From positions 558,001-622,000 of the forward strand of contig NZ_RXLO01000001.1 in assembly GCF_003958645.1 (NCBI RefSeq): DNA of 64,000 nt. Reading direction: 5' to 3'. This DNA is from Chitinophaga rhizosphaerae (GTDB taxonomy: Bacteria; Bacteroidota; Bacteroidia; Chitinophagales; Chitinophagaceae). The notes under the pieces are model-generated. The model made no database searches. It was not told the DNA's origin and saw nothing but the letters and a program-made list of their open reading frames with translations. This document shows positions 38,225 through 48,165 of this stretch, one piece after another. Numbering within the stretch: position 1 is the first letter of the stretch; each line of letters starts with the position of its first letter. Made by a program: the position numbers and the translations under genes.

Positions 38225-39520
38225 TTAGTGCGCGTGCGCCTCGCCGGCATTCGTCATTTTCGCCAGTACGAAAAACGCACCTTTTACGACGATCCTCGCA
38301 TTGGCGGGTATCTCCTTCAGCAGCGTAATTTCCGTATAACCGATGTCTGTTGTGCCTTTCACAACAGGTATCTTCTCGAACGTAACGCCATCCACGGATA
38401 CGGCAGGCTTTCCCTCCTTATGATCGTGCGCTTCGCCTTCGTCGTGCGTATGCCCGTTGACTTTTTCGTCGTGATGTTCTTCTTCCGTGTGCGCGTCTGT
38501 CACGACAAAAACGAAATCCCGGCCCTGATAATTCACGATCGCTTCCGTCGGCACCGCGGGCACACTGGCTTTTTCGAGGCTGATGATGGCGGTAATGCTC
38601 ATCCCGTCTATCAATCCGGTTTTATCGCCTTTCACTTTCGCGTGAACGGATACTGCTTTCGCTTCGCCTTCGAAGGTGGAGCCGAGCGAAAAGATCTCCG
38701 CATCGTATTCCTTCCCGGGGTTGTTCGTCAGCGTGAAATGGATCACCTGGCCGTTGCGGAGTTTCGACAGGTCTTTCTCATACACGAACAGATCGAGGTG
38801 CAGCTGAGTGTTGTCGACGATATCGGCGATGGGCGAAGTCAGGTCCACATAACTACCCATCTGCACGCCCACGCTGCTCACCACGCCGCTGATCGGACTG
38901 CGTACCGCCAGTTCCGACACCAGTTTCCCGTTGGAAATAGACGCCGGTCCGATGCCCATCATCCGGAGCTGCTGGCCCAGGTTCGACTGCTGGGTTTGCA
39001 GGGTTTTTAGCTCCGCTTCGGCCGCCTGGAGGTTCTTCAGCGCGCCGGCGTTACCCGCCGTTAGTTCGCGTTGCCGGTTCAATTCCTGTTCCGCCAGTTT
39101 GATCCGCGTCTGCACCGTCAGGTATTCGCTTTGGGATTGGGCGAAAGCAGGGTTACCGATCGTGGCGATGACCTGTCCCTTTTTCACCGTATTTCCCGGC
39201 TGCACGAGCAGTGAGCGGATGACGCCGCTGTATAGGGAATTGACGATCGCTTTGTTCTGGTTCGGCACCCGCAGCACACCGTTCGTTTTCAGGGAAGCCG
39301 TGAGCTGCTTGGTTTCGAGCGATCCGGTGGTCAGCCCGATAGATCTGACCTGTTCCGCCGTAAACGAAACGGTATTGGGATTTTCATGTGCGTGTTCTTC
39401 GGGTTCACCCGGCTGCGCTTCCTTTTCCGCGTCCTTTTTACCGGAAGGGGAACAGGCGGCGAGCCACAGGGCGCCGGCGCAAAGCATGGAGATAATGATA
39501 TTGCTGCTCATTGTATACAA
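38225..39520 (-). CDS. RND efflux adaptor lipoprotein (CusB/CzcB-like)
   Basis: A 431-residue periplasmic adaptor with a lipobox (GALWLAAC). Order: lipoyl/barrel halves (VNSLYSGVIRSLLVQPGNTV), helical hairpin (KLAEQELNRQRELTAGNAG), beta-barrel and membrane-proximal domain. A His/Glu-rich insert, HTEEEHHDEKVNGHTHDEG followed by EAHDHKEG, and a HAHEN stretch early on suggest metal binding. It links the pump to the outer membrane. It starts 10 bases after the pump gene stop, in one operon. Confidence 0.9.
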   Translation of the reverse strand: MYTMSSNIIISMLCAGALWLAACSPSGKKDAEKEAQPGEPEEHAHENPNTVSFTAEQVRSIGLTTGSLETKQLTASLKTNGVLRVPNQNKAIVNSLYSGVIRSLLVQPGNTVKKGQVIATIGNPAFAQSQSEYLTVQTRIKLAEQELNRQRELTAGNAGALKNLQAAEAELKTLQTQQSNLGQQLRMMGIGPASISNGKLVSELAVRSPISGVVSSVGVQMGSYVDLTSPIADIVDNTQLHLDLFVYEKDLSKLRNGQVIHFTLTNNPGKEYDAEIFSLGSTFEGEAKAVSVHAKVKGDKTGLIDGMSITAIISLEKASVPAVPTEAIVNYQGRDFVFVVTDAHTEEEHHDEKVNGHTHDEGEAHDHKEGKPAVSVDGVTFEKIPVVKGTTDIGYTEITLLKEIPANARIVVKGAFFVLAKMTNAGEAHAH

Positions 39521-39530
39521 GCTTGAATTT

Positions 39531-42500
39531 TTACAAATTATTAAAGTAGTTGTACTGGATAACGGCCTGGTTATAGTTATTGAGCACGTCCAGGTAGTTT
39601 TGGCGGATGGTGATGGCCTGCGTCATGAACTGCGACAGTTCCGCGAAGCTGATTTCACCCGAACGGTAGGCGAGGGCAGCGGCGCTGATGATCTGATCGG
39701 CCTGCTTCAGCCCGGAAGTTTCGTAAAATGCCAGCATGCGCCCGTTTTTCTCGACCTCTTTCATCATTTGCGCCTGCTGCGTCGAAAACACCTGCCGGTC
39801 GTACTCCAGCTGTTTCTGCTGAACATCGGCTTCTGCGCGGGCTGCGCGCACTTTGTTGCGATATGCGCCCATGCCGAACAGCGGCACCGAAGCCGTTACC
39901 GAAAAACCGCTGAACGGATCGTTCACACCATATAACCTTTGACTGAAAAACCTGCCGGAAAACTCTGGCCGGTTCTCATTTTTCGCCACCGCCACACCGG
40001 CCGAGGCGATGTTCACGTTCTGCTGTTGCAGCGCCAGCGTAGGATGCAGGCTATCCGGTCCCGGCACCACGAAATTAAACGCCATTTTTTCCAGCGGTTG
40101 CGCCACGGGAAGGATAGACGCTCCGGTATTCAGAATCTGCCGGAGCGATTGCTGCTGTATCGTGATATCGTCTTTCACCTGCGCCAGTTGCGCCTGCAGC
40201 TCCCGGAGCTTCGCCTGCGCGGAAATACTGTCCAGCCCCGGGTTTTCGCCTGTTCTTACGCGGAGTACGGCGGCATCGGACATGGATTTGTAAAGACTAT
40301 CGAGCTGCCGGAAGAGGTTTTCCTTATCATTGAGGTACCAGAGTTGATAATACACCTGCCGGATGTCGCGCTTCACGGCAATGTCCAGCAATGCGCCGTT
40401 GGCCTGGAAGTACCGCGCCTGTTCGGTATACAGCTGCTTCTGCGCCTTGTAAAGCCCCGGCCAGGCGATGGCCTGGGTGATGCCGACTTTCAGGATACCG
40501 GTATGGTCTGTGGGCCGGAGGTCTTCATTTTCCGCGAAAACGCCCGTTTTGGGCAGCATACCGGCAGATTTGACCTGCACGTTGGCTTTATTGAGCTGTG
40601 CGGCGTTGATGCCGAATTGCCGGTTCTGCTGCGCCATTCCCATCACTTCACCGATCCCCATCCGTTTGCCGGGATCCTGTGCAGACGCGCCCCGCGGGAC
40701 CGTCAACAGCCCCAGCACAAAAATGGATACTACGGCAGGAGGGAACTTCCGCTTCCAGCCGCCGGAAAACAGGATGTACAATAAAGGCAACACGACCAGC
40801 GTGAGGAAGGTGGCGGAAGCGAGGCCGCCGATCACCACCGTCGCCAAAGGCCGCTGCACTTCCGCGCCCGCACCGCTCGACAATGCCATCGGTAAAAACC
40901 CGAACGAGGCCACCATGGCGGTCATCAGCACCGGCCGCAATCGGATCTTCGTTCCCTCGATCACCCGTTTCACCACATCGGCAATGCCATCTTTTTCCAG
41001 CTGGTTGAACGTACTGATCAGCACGATCCCGTTCAGCACCGCCACGCCGAACAGCGCAATGAACCCTACACCGGCGGATATACTGAACGGCATCCCGCGC
41101 AGCAGCAACGCAAATACGCCGCCGATGGCGCTCATGGGGATGGCCGCGAAAATCAGCACCGATTCTTTCACGGAACGGAACGTAAAATATAACAACATAA
41201 ATATCATTGCCAATGCGATCGGAACGGCGATCATCAACCGGCCGGACGCTTCCTGCAGGTTTTCGAACGTACCTCCGTAAGTATAATAATAACCTTCGGG
41301 CAGGATGTTTGCAGCGGTCAGTTGCTGCTGGATTTCCTCCACAACGCTCTGCACATCGCGGTCGCGCACGTTGAAGCCCACCACGATCCGCCGGCGGCCT
41401 TCCTCCCGGCTGATCTGCGCCGGGCCTTCGCGGAACGAAATGTCTGCCAGCTGCGAAAGCGGCACCTGGTTGTTGTTGGGAAGGGGCACGAAGAGATCGC
41501 GCACATCGTCGATAGAGGAGCGGCTGGCACTGTCTAGCCGCACCACGAGGTCGAACTTCCGTTCGTTCTCGAAAACCACGCCCGCTGTTTGACCGGCAAA
41601 CGCGGTGCGGACGGTCTGGTTGATATCGGCGATGTTCATCCCGTAAGCCGCGATCCTGGCGCGGTCGTACAGAACGGTAATTTGCGGCAATCCGGTGGTT
41701 TTCTCGACCTGGGGCGCTGTGGCGCCGCGGACCGATTGCACCACAGCCGCTACCCTCGGTGCCAGGGCGGCGAGGGTATCGATGTTTTCGCCGAAGATTT
41801 TCACGGCCACGTCTTGCCGAACGCCCGTCATCAGCTCGTTGAACCGCATCTGGATAGGTTGGTTGTATTCGAAGAACACGCCGGGGATCGCTTCCAGCTT
41901 TTCAAGCATCGCTTCCGCGAGGCCTTCGTAGGTTTTGGCCGTCGTCCATTCCGACTTGGGTTTGAGGAGGATCATCACGTCTGTGGCTTCGGGGGGCATG
42001 GGATCGGTAGGTACTTCGGCGCTGCCGGTTTTGCCTACCACCATTTTCACTTCCGGGAACTGGCGGACGATCCGGCTCGCCTGCATGGAGGTTTCAATAC
42101 TTTGCGACAGCGATGTTCCCTGCGGCAGGATGCAATGGAAGGCGAAATCGCCCTCTTCCAGCTGCGGGATAAACTCGCCGCCCATCCGGTTGAAAAGCAT
42201 GACGGTCAATATAAAAACCGCTACAGTTACCGCTACCACGGCTACTTTGAACCGGATCGCCCAATCGAGGACAGGCCTGTACAGCCGGTGGAAGAAATCC
42301 ATCATCCCGTCGGAGAAATTCTTTTTGCGGGATAATTGTTTGGGAAGGATGAGCGCGCTCATCATGGGGATGTACGTCAGGGAAAGGATGAGCGCGCCGA
42401 GGATGGCGAAGGCCACGGTTTGCGCCATGGGTTTGAACATCTTGCCCTCGATGCCCACCAGCGTGAGGATGGGGATGTAAACGATCATGATGATGATTTC

Positions 42501-43853
42501 TCCGAAAGCGGCACTGTTCCTGATTTTGGAGGCCGACACGAATACTTCCTCGTCCATTTCCGCCTGGGTGAGGCGGTGCGTGGTTTTCCGGAGGCCGAGG
42601 TGATGGAGGGTCGCTTCCACGATGATCACCGCCCCGTCCACGATCAATCCGAAATCGATCGCGCCGAGGCTCATTAGGTTGGCGCTCACCCCGAAAAGCC
42701 GCATCATGCCCAGGGCGAACAACATCGCCAGCGGGATGGCAGACGCTACGATAAGGCCCGCCCTGAAATTCCCCAGGAACAGCACCAATACGAATATCAC
42801 GATGAGCGCCCCTTCGATGAGGTTGGTCTTCACCGTACTGATGGCGCGGTCTACCAGGTCTGTCCGGTCGAGGAAAGCCTCCACCACCACATCGTCCGGC
42901 AATGATTTCTGGATGGTGACGAGCTTCTCCTTTACACGGTTCACCACATCGGCGCTGTTGGCGCCTTTCAGCATCATGACGATGCCGCCGACCACTTCCT
43001 TCTCTCCATTGTATGTCACGGAGCCGTAGCGGATGGCGCTGCCGAGCTTCACTTCCGCCACGTCGCGCACCAGCACGGGAATGCCGTTGACGGTTTTCAC
43101 GACGATGTTGCGGATGTCTTCCATATTGCCTACCAGCCCGATGCCGCGGATGAAATAGGCGCTGGGTTTCTTATCGATATAGGCGCCGCCGGTATTTTCG
43201 TTGTTTTTGGCCAGCGCATTGAAGATCTCTGCGATGGTGACGTTCATGCCCTTGAGCTGCGCCGGGTTCACGGACACTTCATATTGCTTGAGCATCCCGC
43301 CGAAGCTGTTCACTTCCGCGACGCCTTTGGTGCCGTAGAGCTGGCGGGCCACGATCCAGTCCTGCATCGTGCGCAGGTCCATGGCGGAATATTTGTCTTC
43401 CGACCCTTTTTTGGGGTGCAGGATGTATTGATACACTTCCCCCAATCCCGTGCTCACCGGCGCCAGTTCCGGGGAACCGATGCCTTTGGGGATATTTTCC
43501 TCCGCCTCCTTCAATCTTTCGCCGATCAGCTGCCGCGCGAAATAAATATCGACTTCATCGTCGAATACGACTGTCACCACGGAAAGCCCGAACCGCGAAA
43601 TGGAGCGCATCTCCACGAGATCGGGGAGGTTGGCCAGGCACTGTTCGATTGGATAGGTCACCAGTTGTTCGGTTTCCTGGGCGGCGAGGGTAGGCGTTTG
43701 GGTGAGGATCTGCACCTGGTTGTTGGTGATGTCCGGCACGGCATCCACCGGCAGGCGCATCGCGCTCCAGGTGCCCCAGGCCACCAGCGCCAGCGTGAAC
43801 AGGCCGATCATCAGCTTGTTCTTTATACTGAAATGGATAATTCTGTTGAGCAT
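39531..43853 (-). CDS. CusA/CzcA-type RND metal pump fused to an outer-membrane factor
   Basis: A 1440-residue protein. Residues 1 to about 1030 form a complete heavy-metal RND pump with 12 membrane helices; LGAIDFGLIVDGAVII carries the acidic residues of the proton path in helix 4. From about residue 1035 a second signal-like segment (VVSIFVLGLLTVPRGASAQ) leads into a full-length TolC-type outer-membrane factor (about 380 residues, repeated coiled-coil pattern ending at YNYFNNL). The ATG at 43853 gives the normal RND start MLNRIIHFSIKNKLM. Substrate probably copper, silver, zinc, cobalt or cadmium. Confidence 0.93.
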   Translation of the reverse strand: MLNRIIHFSIKNKLMIGLFTLALVAWGTWSAMRLPVDAVPDITNNQVQILTQTPTLAAQETEQLVTYPIEQCLANLPDLVEMRSISRFGLSVVTVVFDDEVDIYFARQLIGERLKEAEENIPKGIGSPELAPVSTGLGEVYQYILHPKKGSEDKYSAMDLRTMQDWIVARQLYGTKGVAEVNSFGGMLKQYEVSVNPAQLKGMNVTIAEIFNALAKNNENTGGAYIDKKPSAYFIRGIGLVGNMEDIRNIVVKTVNGIPVLVRDVAEVKLGSAIRYGSVTYNGEKEVVGGIVMMLKGANSADVVNRVKEKLVTIQKSLPDDVVVEAFLDRTDLVDRAISTVKTNLIEGALIVIFVLVLFLGNFRAGLIVASAIPLAMLFALGMMRLFGVSANLMSLGAIDFGLIVDGAVIIVEATLHHLGLRKTTHRLTQAEMDEEVFVSASKIRNSAAFGEIIIMIVYIPILTLVGIEGKMFKPMAQTVAFAILGALILSLTYIPMMSALILPKQLSRKKNFSDGMMDFFHRLYRPVLDWAIRFKVAVVAVTVAVFILTVMLFNRMGGEFIPQLEEGDFAFHCILPQGTSLSQSIETSMQASRIVRQFPEVKMVVGKTGSAEVPTDPMPPEATDVMILLKPKSEWTTAKTYEGLAEAMLEKLEAIPGVFFEYNQPIQMRFNELMTGVRQDVAVKIFGENIDTLAALAPRVAAVVQSVRGATAPQVEKTTGLPQITVLYDRARIAAYGMNIADINQTVRTAFAGQTAGVVFENERKFDLVVRLDSASRSSIDDVRDLFVPLPNNNQVPLSQLADISFREGPAQISREEGRRRIVVGFNVRDRDVQSVVEEIQQQLTAANILPEGYYYTYGGTFENLQEASGRLMIAVPIALAMIFMLLYFTFRSVKESVLIFAAIPMSAIGGVFALLLRGMPFSISAGVGFIALFGVAVLNGIVLISTFNQLEKDGIADVVKRVIEGTKIRLRPVLMTAMVASFGFLPMALSSGAGAEVQRPLATVVIGGLASATFLTLVVLPLLYILFSGGWKRKFPPAVVSIFVLGLLTVPRGASAQDPGKRMGIGEVMGMAQQNRQFGINAAQLNKANVQVKSAGMLPKTGVFAENEDLRPTDHTGILKVGITQAIAWPGLYKAQKQLYTEQARYFQANGALLDIAVKRDIRQVYYQLWYLNDKENLFRQLDSLYKSMSDAAVLRVRTGENPGLDSISAQAKLRELQAQLAQVKDDITIQQQSLRQILNTGASILPVAQPLEKMAFNFVVPGPDSLHPTLALQQQNVNIASAGVAVAKNENRPEFSGRFFSQRLYGVNDPFSGFSVTASVPLFGMGAYRNKVRAARAEADVQQKQLEYDRQVFSTQQAQMMKEVEKNGRMLAFYETSGLKQADQIISAAALAYRSGEISFAELSQFMTQAITIRQNYLDVLNNYNQAVIQYNYFNNL

Positions 43854-43950
43854 AGTCAATAAATCGATGAATAAATCGGGGTACGCGGCGTGCGATCGAA
43901 GATCGAAGCACGTCCTTGCGAAAACGGGCACCAGCGTCATGCGCAGCTAT

Positions 43951-44016
43951 CGCCAAAACGAAGTTCTCACTTCGAAATTTGGCGGATACGCGATCACATA
44001 TTGCCGGTGACGGCAA
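43951..44016 (-). promoter_or_regulatory. Two hairpins in the leader of the RND pump gene
   Basis: An imperfect hairpin (CGCCAAA-CGAAGT arms against ACTTCG-TTTGGCG, 43951-43984) and a perfect 6-bp hairpin (TTGCCG-TCAC-CGGCAA, 44001-44016) lie between the Cys-rich small gene and the pump start. They could act as attenuator or RNA-stability elements. Function is not known. Confidence 0.35.
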
Positions 44017-44041
44017 ATACAAACTTGTTGGTTAGATAAGA

Positions 44042-44353
44042 TTAAGCCTGGGGAGGTTGCCACACGGCCGGAGACACATCGGTAATGATGCCGGTGGGCA
44101 TTTCGGAGTAGTTAAAAGCGGAATGGCCGGATTGAACGGGGATGAGATACCCGACCGGCAGAATTACGGACGCCGCACAGCAACCGCAGGCGCAGAGGGG
44201 CGAACAGAAGTCCACATGTTCGTGATGCTCCGTTCCCGCATCCGCCAGCGTATAACCGCTGGCATCGGTCACCCGCACCGTCGGCTCGTCGCTGCAGGTA
44301 GTAGTGCTGAATGCCAGGATCACAATGCTCAATATGAGGGCGATAATTCTCAC
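44042..44353 (-). CDS. DUF6660-like Cys/His-rich small protein
   Basis: A 103-residue protein with a lipobox-like start (STTTCSD) and the cluster HHEHVDFCSPLCACGCC, which looks like a metal-binding site. Such small proteins sit before czcA/cusA genes in Bacteroidota. It opens the metal efflux operon and may shuttle or sense metals in the periplasm; a direct assay is not something the sequence can give. Confidence 0.75.
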   Translation of the reverse strand: MRIIALILSIVILAFSTTTCSDEPTVRVTDASGYTLADAGTEHHEHVDFCSPLCACGCCAASVILPVGYLIPVQSGHSAFNYSEMPTGIITDVSPAVWQPPQA

Positions 44354-44423
44354 TGGAACAAAAATAAGTCAATTTGCCAACCGGTGTTTTTTTATTATAA
44401 TAACCATGTTGCAATTTTAACGC

Positions 44424-45827
44424 TCATCGCTGCGGCGCAGCCGCCGTTGTTCCGGTTTTATGTTTGTCGAGTATGCGTTTGATGAGCTGCGCCTTATCGT
44501 CCGACAATGGTACCGGCAAATCGGGTATCAGCTGGTTGTTTCGAGTATCTCCGCTGGGCCGCAACCACCGTTTCACGCCGAAAAGCAATCTCACTTTGGT
44601 GTTTGGCAGTTGCGTATTGTACATTTCCCCGAATTTGTTGGGATGCCCGAGCGTGGGCGTTTCTCCCGCGATGGCGGCCAGGTGGTTGTCTTTAATGATC
44701 GTCGCGAACATCATGGCGCTGCTGAAAGTACCGTTGCCCACCACGATGAACACCTTGCCGGCAAAGCGCCCCGGTCTTTCTTCGGGGCGGACGGTGTCTC
44801 CGCTGATATGGATCAGATCGCCTTCGTTGGCGGTTTTGTAATAGTCGGGCGCTTCCATGCCCCAGGATTTCAGGAGTTTGATGTACGATTCGCTCCGCCT
44901 GAAATCGACACTGTACCCGCGGTAAGGTTTGGAGCTGAAACCGTCGATGAGCATATTGCCTACGACCGATTGCCCGCCGCTGTTTTTGCTCACATCGATG
45001 AAAAGATATTTCGGCGCATCGGCGTTCACGCGTTCGAAAATCGAGTCGATCCGGCGCCGGACGGCGTCGAGGTCCTGGTGCGGAACGTTGAAGGAACAGG
45101 CATTGATATATCCGGCGTCGCCGATTTTTTCATAATACACATAATCTTTGCATTGAACGTTCCATCCGGATTGCCGGTCGAGCTCCGCTTTCCATGTATT
45201 TGCGGAAACCCCGGTCAGGCGGACCGTTTTTCCGTTCCGGGTCGTTACTTTAAAATGCGGGCGGGCATCGGGGAGCGTCCAGGTGTAGAGGTAGCCGAAT
45301 TGTTTGAGGGCTTTTTCCAACCGTTGTTCGGGATATCCGGATGAATAGCCGGCGGACCGTTCCACCAGTTTATCTATGTCAACGAAGTCGATTTGCGTGA
45401 TGGCGTCTCCCGGCTGAAGGGAGCTTCCTTCACCCAGCACCTTGTCGATCCGGTAATTTTCCCCATCGAAAACCAGGGAGATGGGAAGAAACGCGCCGCC
45501 GGTCCGGTAGGGAGTTTCCAGCAGGGTGTCCGGCAAAAATACCTGGGCGTGCTCGTCGCACAGCCTGGCGAAAAGCGGTTTTATTTTCTTCATGAAAGCC
45601 GTGGCCGTGAGGGAATCCGTCAGGCCGTTACCGATCTCCGTAAAAAGCTGTTCATATGCCGGCTTGCCGATTTCCGTGTAAGGATATGCGTGCACGTTAT
45701 ACATCTGTTGCTTGACGAACGCGAGATCGTCGCGGAGCTGGCGAGGCGAGAATTTTGCGTCTTGCTGGCCAAAAGCATGGTATGCTGCGAGTAGCAGGGG
45801 AAAGAATGCAAAAGCGGATTTCTTCAT
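44424..45827 (-). CDS. S41-family peptidase
   Basis: A 467-residue secreted protein (signal peptide to AFGQQ). Two-part N-terminal domain, a short PDZ-like region (LQPGDAITQIDFVDIDKLVE), and the C-terminal tail-specific protease domain: LFIDVSKNSGGQSVVGNML and VVGNGTFSSAMMFA, which holds the nucleophile Ser, plus GETPTLGHPNKFGE. It would cut protein C-termini in the periplasm or on the surface. It is a single gene; substrate unknown. Confidence 0.85.
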   Translation of the reverse strand: MKKSAFAFFPLLLAAYHAFGQQDAKFSPRQLRDDLAFVKQQMYNVHAYPYTEIGKPAYEQLFTEIGNGLTDSLTATAFMKKIKPLFARLCDEHAQVFLPDTLLETPYRTGGAFLPISLVFDGENYRIDKVLGEGSSLQPGDAITQIDFVDIDKLVERSAGYSSGYPEQRLEKALKQFGYLYTWTLPDARPHFKVTTRNGKTVRLTGVSANTWKAELDRQSGWNVQCKDYVYYEKIGDAGYINACSFNVPHQDLDAVRRRIDSIFERVNADAPKYLFIDVSKNSGGQSVVGNMLIDGFSSKPYRGYSVDFRRSESYIKLLKSWGMEAPDYYKTANEGDLIHISGDTVRPEERPGRFAGKVFIVVGNGTFSSAMMFATIIKDNHLAAIAGETPTLGHPNKFGEMYNTQLPNTKVRLLFGVKRWLRPSGDTRNNQLIPDLPVPLSDDKAQLIKRILDKHKTGTTAAAPQR

Positions 45828-46067
45828 GATATAACGGGAGAATGGCTACATATAAAAATTTCTTCCGGCCAATTTTCATTCCCCAATGCAGGTCCCTACA
45901 CTCGACAAATAGAAAATAACAGCCGGCGACGCTGGATAAAACGCCACGAACGTGCAAAAATTATCCCTGAAAACAGGTAGCTGATATAATTTTAACACAA
46001 TATTATCATGTGAATCACACTAAAGTATTACGATATTCAGTTAAAGGAAGGTAATTTCACAATTTAA

Positions 46068-46982
46068 TTGCAACCTACAACTTTTGCCATTTTGAGTATT
46101 ATTCTCTACTACCTTTTGCTACCGGTGGTTTACTTCATCAGTATCCTGCCGTTTCCGCTCCTTTACGGGTTGTCAGACGTATTTTTCTGTCTGCTGTATT
46201 ACGTAGTGGGTTACCGTAAGAAAGTTGTACTGCAAAACCTGGCGAATTCCTTTCCGGACAAGTCGCCGGAAGAGCGCGCCCGGATCTGTCGGGATTTCTA
46301 TCGTTATTTCTGCGACCTTTTCCTGGAGACCTTCAAAACCCTGACCATCAGCAAAGCGGCCATGTTGCGCCATTGTGCGCTCACGCCGGAAACCGTTGCG
46401 CTGTTCGAACGGCTGCATGCCGAAGGCAAAAGCGTGGTGCTGGTGATGGGGCATAAGGGCAACTGGGAATGGGCGGGCAATTCGTTCAGCATTTTGTGCC
46501 CGCAGCAATTGTACGTGGTGTACCATCCGCTGGCCAACAAACATTATGATGGTTTGATGTACAGGATGCGCACGCGTTTCGGCACCAGGCTCATTGCCAT
46601 GCAGGACACGTTCCGGGAAATGGTGAAGCTCCGGGGCGAAATCAATGCCACGGCGCTGATCGCCGACCAAAGCCCCCCGCCAGACACCGCCCAGTGGGTG
46701 AATTTCCTGCACCAGGATACGCCGGTGTTCACTGGTACGGAAAGGATCGCGTCGAAAATGAATTACCAGGTGGTATATGTTTCCGTTACCCGTACCAAAC
46801 GCGGTTACTATTCCGTATCCGCGGAAGTATTGGTGGAATCTCCCGCGAAGGAGGCCCCGGGGAACATCACCACGCTTCATACCGCACGGTTGGAAGCCGA
46901 CATCGTAGACCAGCCCGCCACCTGGCTCTGGTCGCACCGCCGCTGGAAACACAAGAGAAAAATGGAACCCGCCACAGTTTAA
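46068..46982 (+). CDS. Lipid A acyltransferase (LpxL/HtrB family)
   Basis: A protein of 296 to 304 residues with an N-terminal membrane segment (LYYLLLPVVYFISILPF) and acyltransferase motifs: VVLVMGHKGNWEWAG (HxxxxE-type motif around His), ALIADQSPPPDTAQWVNFL and ATWLWSHRRWKH at the end. It would add a secondary acyl chain to lipid A. No ATG exists near the start; TTG codons at 46068 and 46092 are the options. The second gives MSIILYYLLLP, nearer the usual family start. The next gene, a desaturase, starts 9 bases later, so lipid modification is a shared theme. Confidence 0.85.
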   Translation: MQPTTFAILSIILYYLLLPVVYFISILPFPLLYGLSDVFFCLLYYVVGYRKKVVLQNLANSFPDKSPEERARICRDFYRYFCDLFLETFKTLTISKAAMLRHCALTPETVALFERLHAEGKSVVLVMGHKGNWEWAGNSFSILCPQQLYVVYHPLANKHYDGLMYRMRTRFGTRLIAMQDTFREMVKLRGEINATALIADQSPPPDTAQWVNFLHQDTPVFTGTERIASKMNYQVVYVSVTRTKRGYYSVSAEVLVESPAKEAPGNITTLHTARLEADIVDQPATWLWSHRRWKHKRKMEPATV

Positions 46983-46991
46983 AATATCGTG

Positions 46992-48011
46992 ATGTTAGAA
47001 GGAAAACAACTCATTTTGGCCACCAAGCCTTTTGCCCAGGAAAAACGTGCCCTCAGCTGGTGGTACACTTTGTCTACGCTATGCCTGCTCATTGCGTCGC
47101 TCGCCGCTACGGTGGCAGTGCCATGGCTGGGATTGCGGATCGCTTTCAGTGTATTGTCTGGCCTGCTGATCGTCCGCATGTTCGTCATTTATCACGATTA
47201 CCAGCATCATTCCATCTTAAAGAACAGCCCGGCGGCCAATGCCATCATGACCATCTTCGGTATTTATATTCTCGCCCCTTCCAGCATCTGGAAGCGGTCG
47301 CACGATTACCATCACCAGCATAATTCGAAACTATATAGCGCCAGCATCGGATCTTACCCCATCGCTACGATCGACGGGTTCCTGGCCATGAGCCGCGGCG
47401 AGCGCCGGATGTACCTGTTTACGCGCCATCCGCTCACCATCCTGTTCGGCTACCTGTTCATGTTCATCATCGGGATGTGCGTGAACTCTTTCTTCGCCAG
47501 TCCCCGTCGCCATTACGACGCCCTTATCGCGCTGGTGGCGCATGTGGCATTGACGGTCGCCGTTATTCTGACGGCCGGCTGGCTGACGTGGCTCCTGCTG
47601 GTACTGGCGCCCGTTTTCATCGCCTGCGCGATCGGGACTTACCTTTTCTATGCGCAACATAATTTCCCCGGCGTGGTCTTCAATACGAAAGAAGAGTGGT
47701 GTTACGACGATGCGGCGCTGCTGTCGTCCAGCCACATGGTGATGAGCCCCGTCATGGCCTGGTTTACCGGCAATATCGGCCTTCATCACATCCACCACCT
47801 CAACGCCCGGATACCTTTTTACCGTTTGCCGGAGGCTTATGCGAAGATCCCCGAGCTGCAGGCCGCCGTTACCACCACTTTATGGCCGAAAGATATCCGT
47901 GCCTGTTTACGGCTGAAGGTTTGGGACCCGAAAACCCGGATGATGACAGGGGTTAAGGCGCTTCGGAAAGACGAGGCGTATGCCGCAAAATTCCGCCCTT
48001 CCGCATTGTAG
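46992..48011 (+). CDS. Fatty acid desaturase
   Basis: A 339-residue membrane-bound desaturase with three His clusters that bind the di-iron centre: YHDYQHHS, RSHDYHHQHNS and LHHIHHLNARIP. Four or more membrane helices are seen. It introduces a double bond into an acyl chain. Adjacent to the lipid A acyltransferase, in a likely operon (9-base gap). The ATG at 46992 is preferred over the GTG at 46989. Confidence 0.9.
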   Translation: MLEGKQLILATKPFAQEKRALSWWYTLSTLCLLIASLAATVAVPWLGLRIAFSVLSGLLIVRMFVIYHDYQHHSILKNSPAANAIMTIFGIYILAPSSIWKRSHDYHHQHNSKLYSASIGSYPIATIDGFLAMSRGERRMYLFTRHPLTILFGYLFMFIIGMCVNSFFASPRRHYDALIALVAHVALTVAVILTAGWLTWLLLVLAPVFIACAIGTYLFYAQHNFPGVVFNTKEEWCYDDAALLSSSHMVMSPVMAWFTGNIGLHHIHHLNARIPFYRLPEAYAKIPELQAAVTTTLWPKDIRACLRLKVWDPKTRMMTGVKALRKDEAYAAKFRPSAL

Positions 48012-48026
48012 GCTGAATGCTGATAA

Positions 48027-48063
48027 GAAAGCCACGCCGGTCTCCAGGGCCCGCGTGGCTTTC
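48027..48063 (+). terminator. Terminator after the desaturase
   Basis: Perfect 11-bp arms GAAAGCCACGC and GCGTGGCTTTC followed by CTGTTTT, 16 bases past the stop. Confidence 0.85.
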
Positions 48064-48134
48064 CTGTTTTCCGTCCGGCGCAAACTGCCTTCGGATTGGC
48101 ATAAAAGCACCGTGGAATTGCCCCTGAACCGCGT

Positions 48135-48142
48135 TACATTTG
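48135..48142 (+). promoter_or_regulatory. -7 box upstream of the VOC gene
   Basis: TACATTTG matches TAnnTTTG and lies 23 bases before the VOC start at 48166. A TTG occurs at 48118 but with a short 14-base gap, so the -33 part is weak. Confidence 0.45.
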
Positions 48143-48165
48143 TGACCACACAAAACCCGACAATC

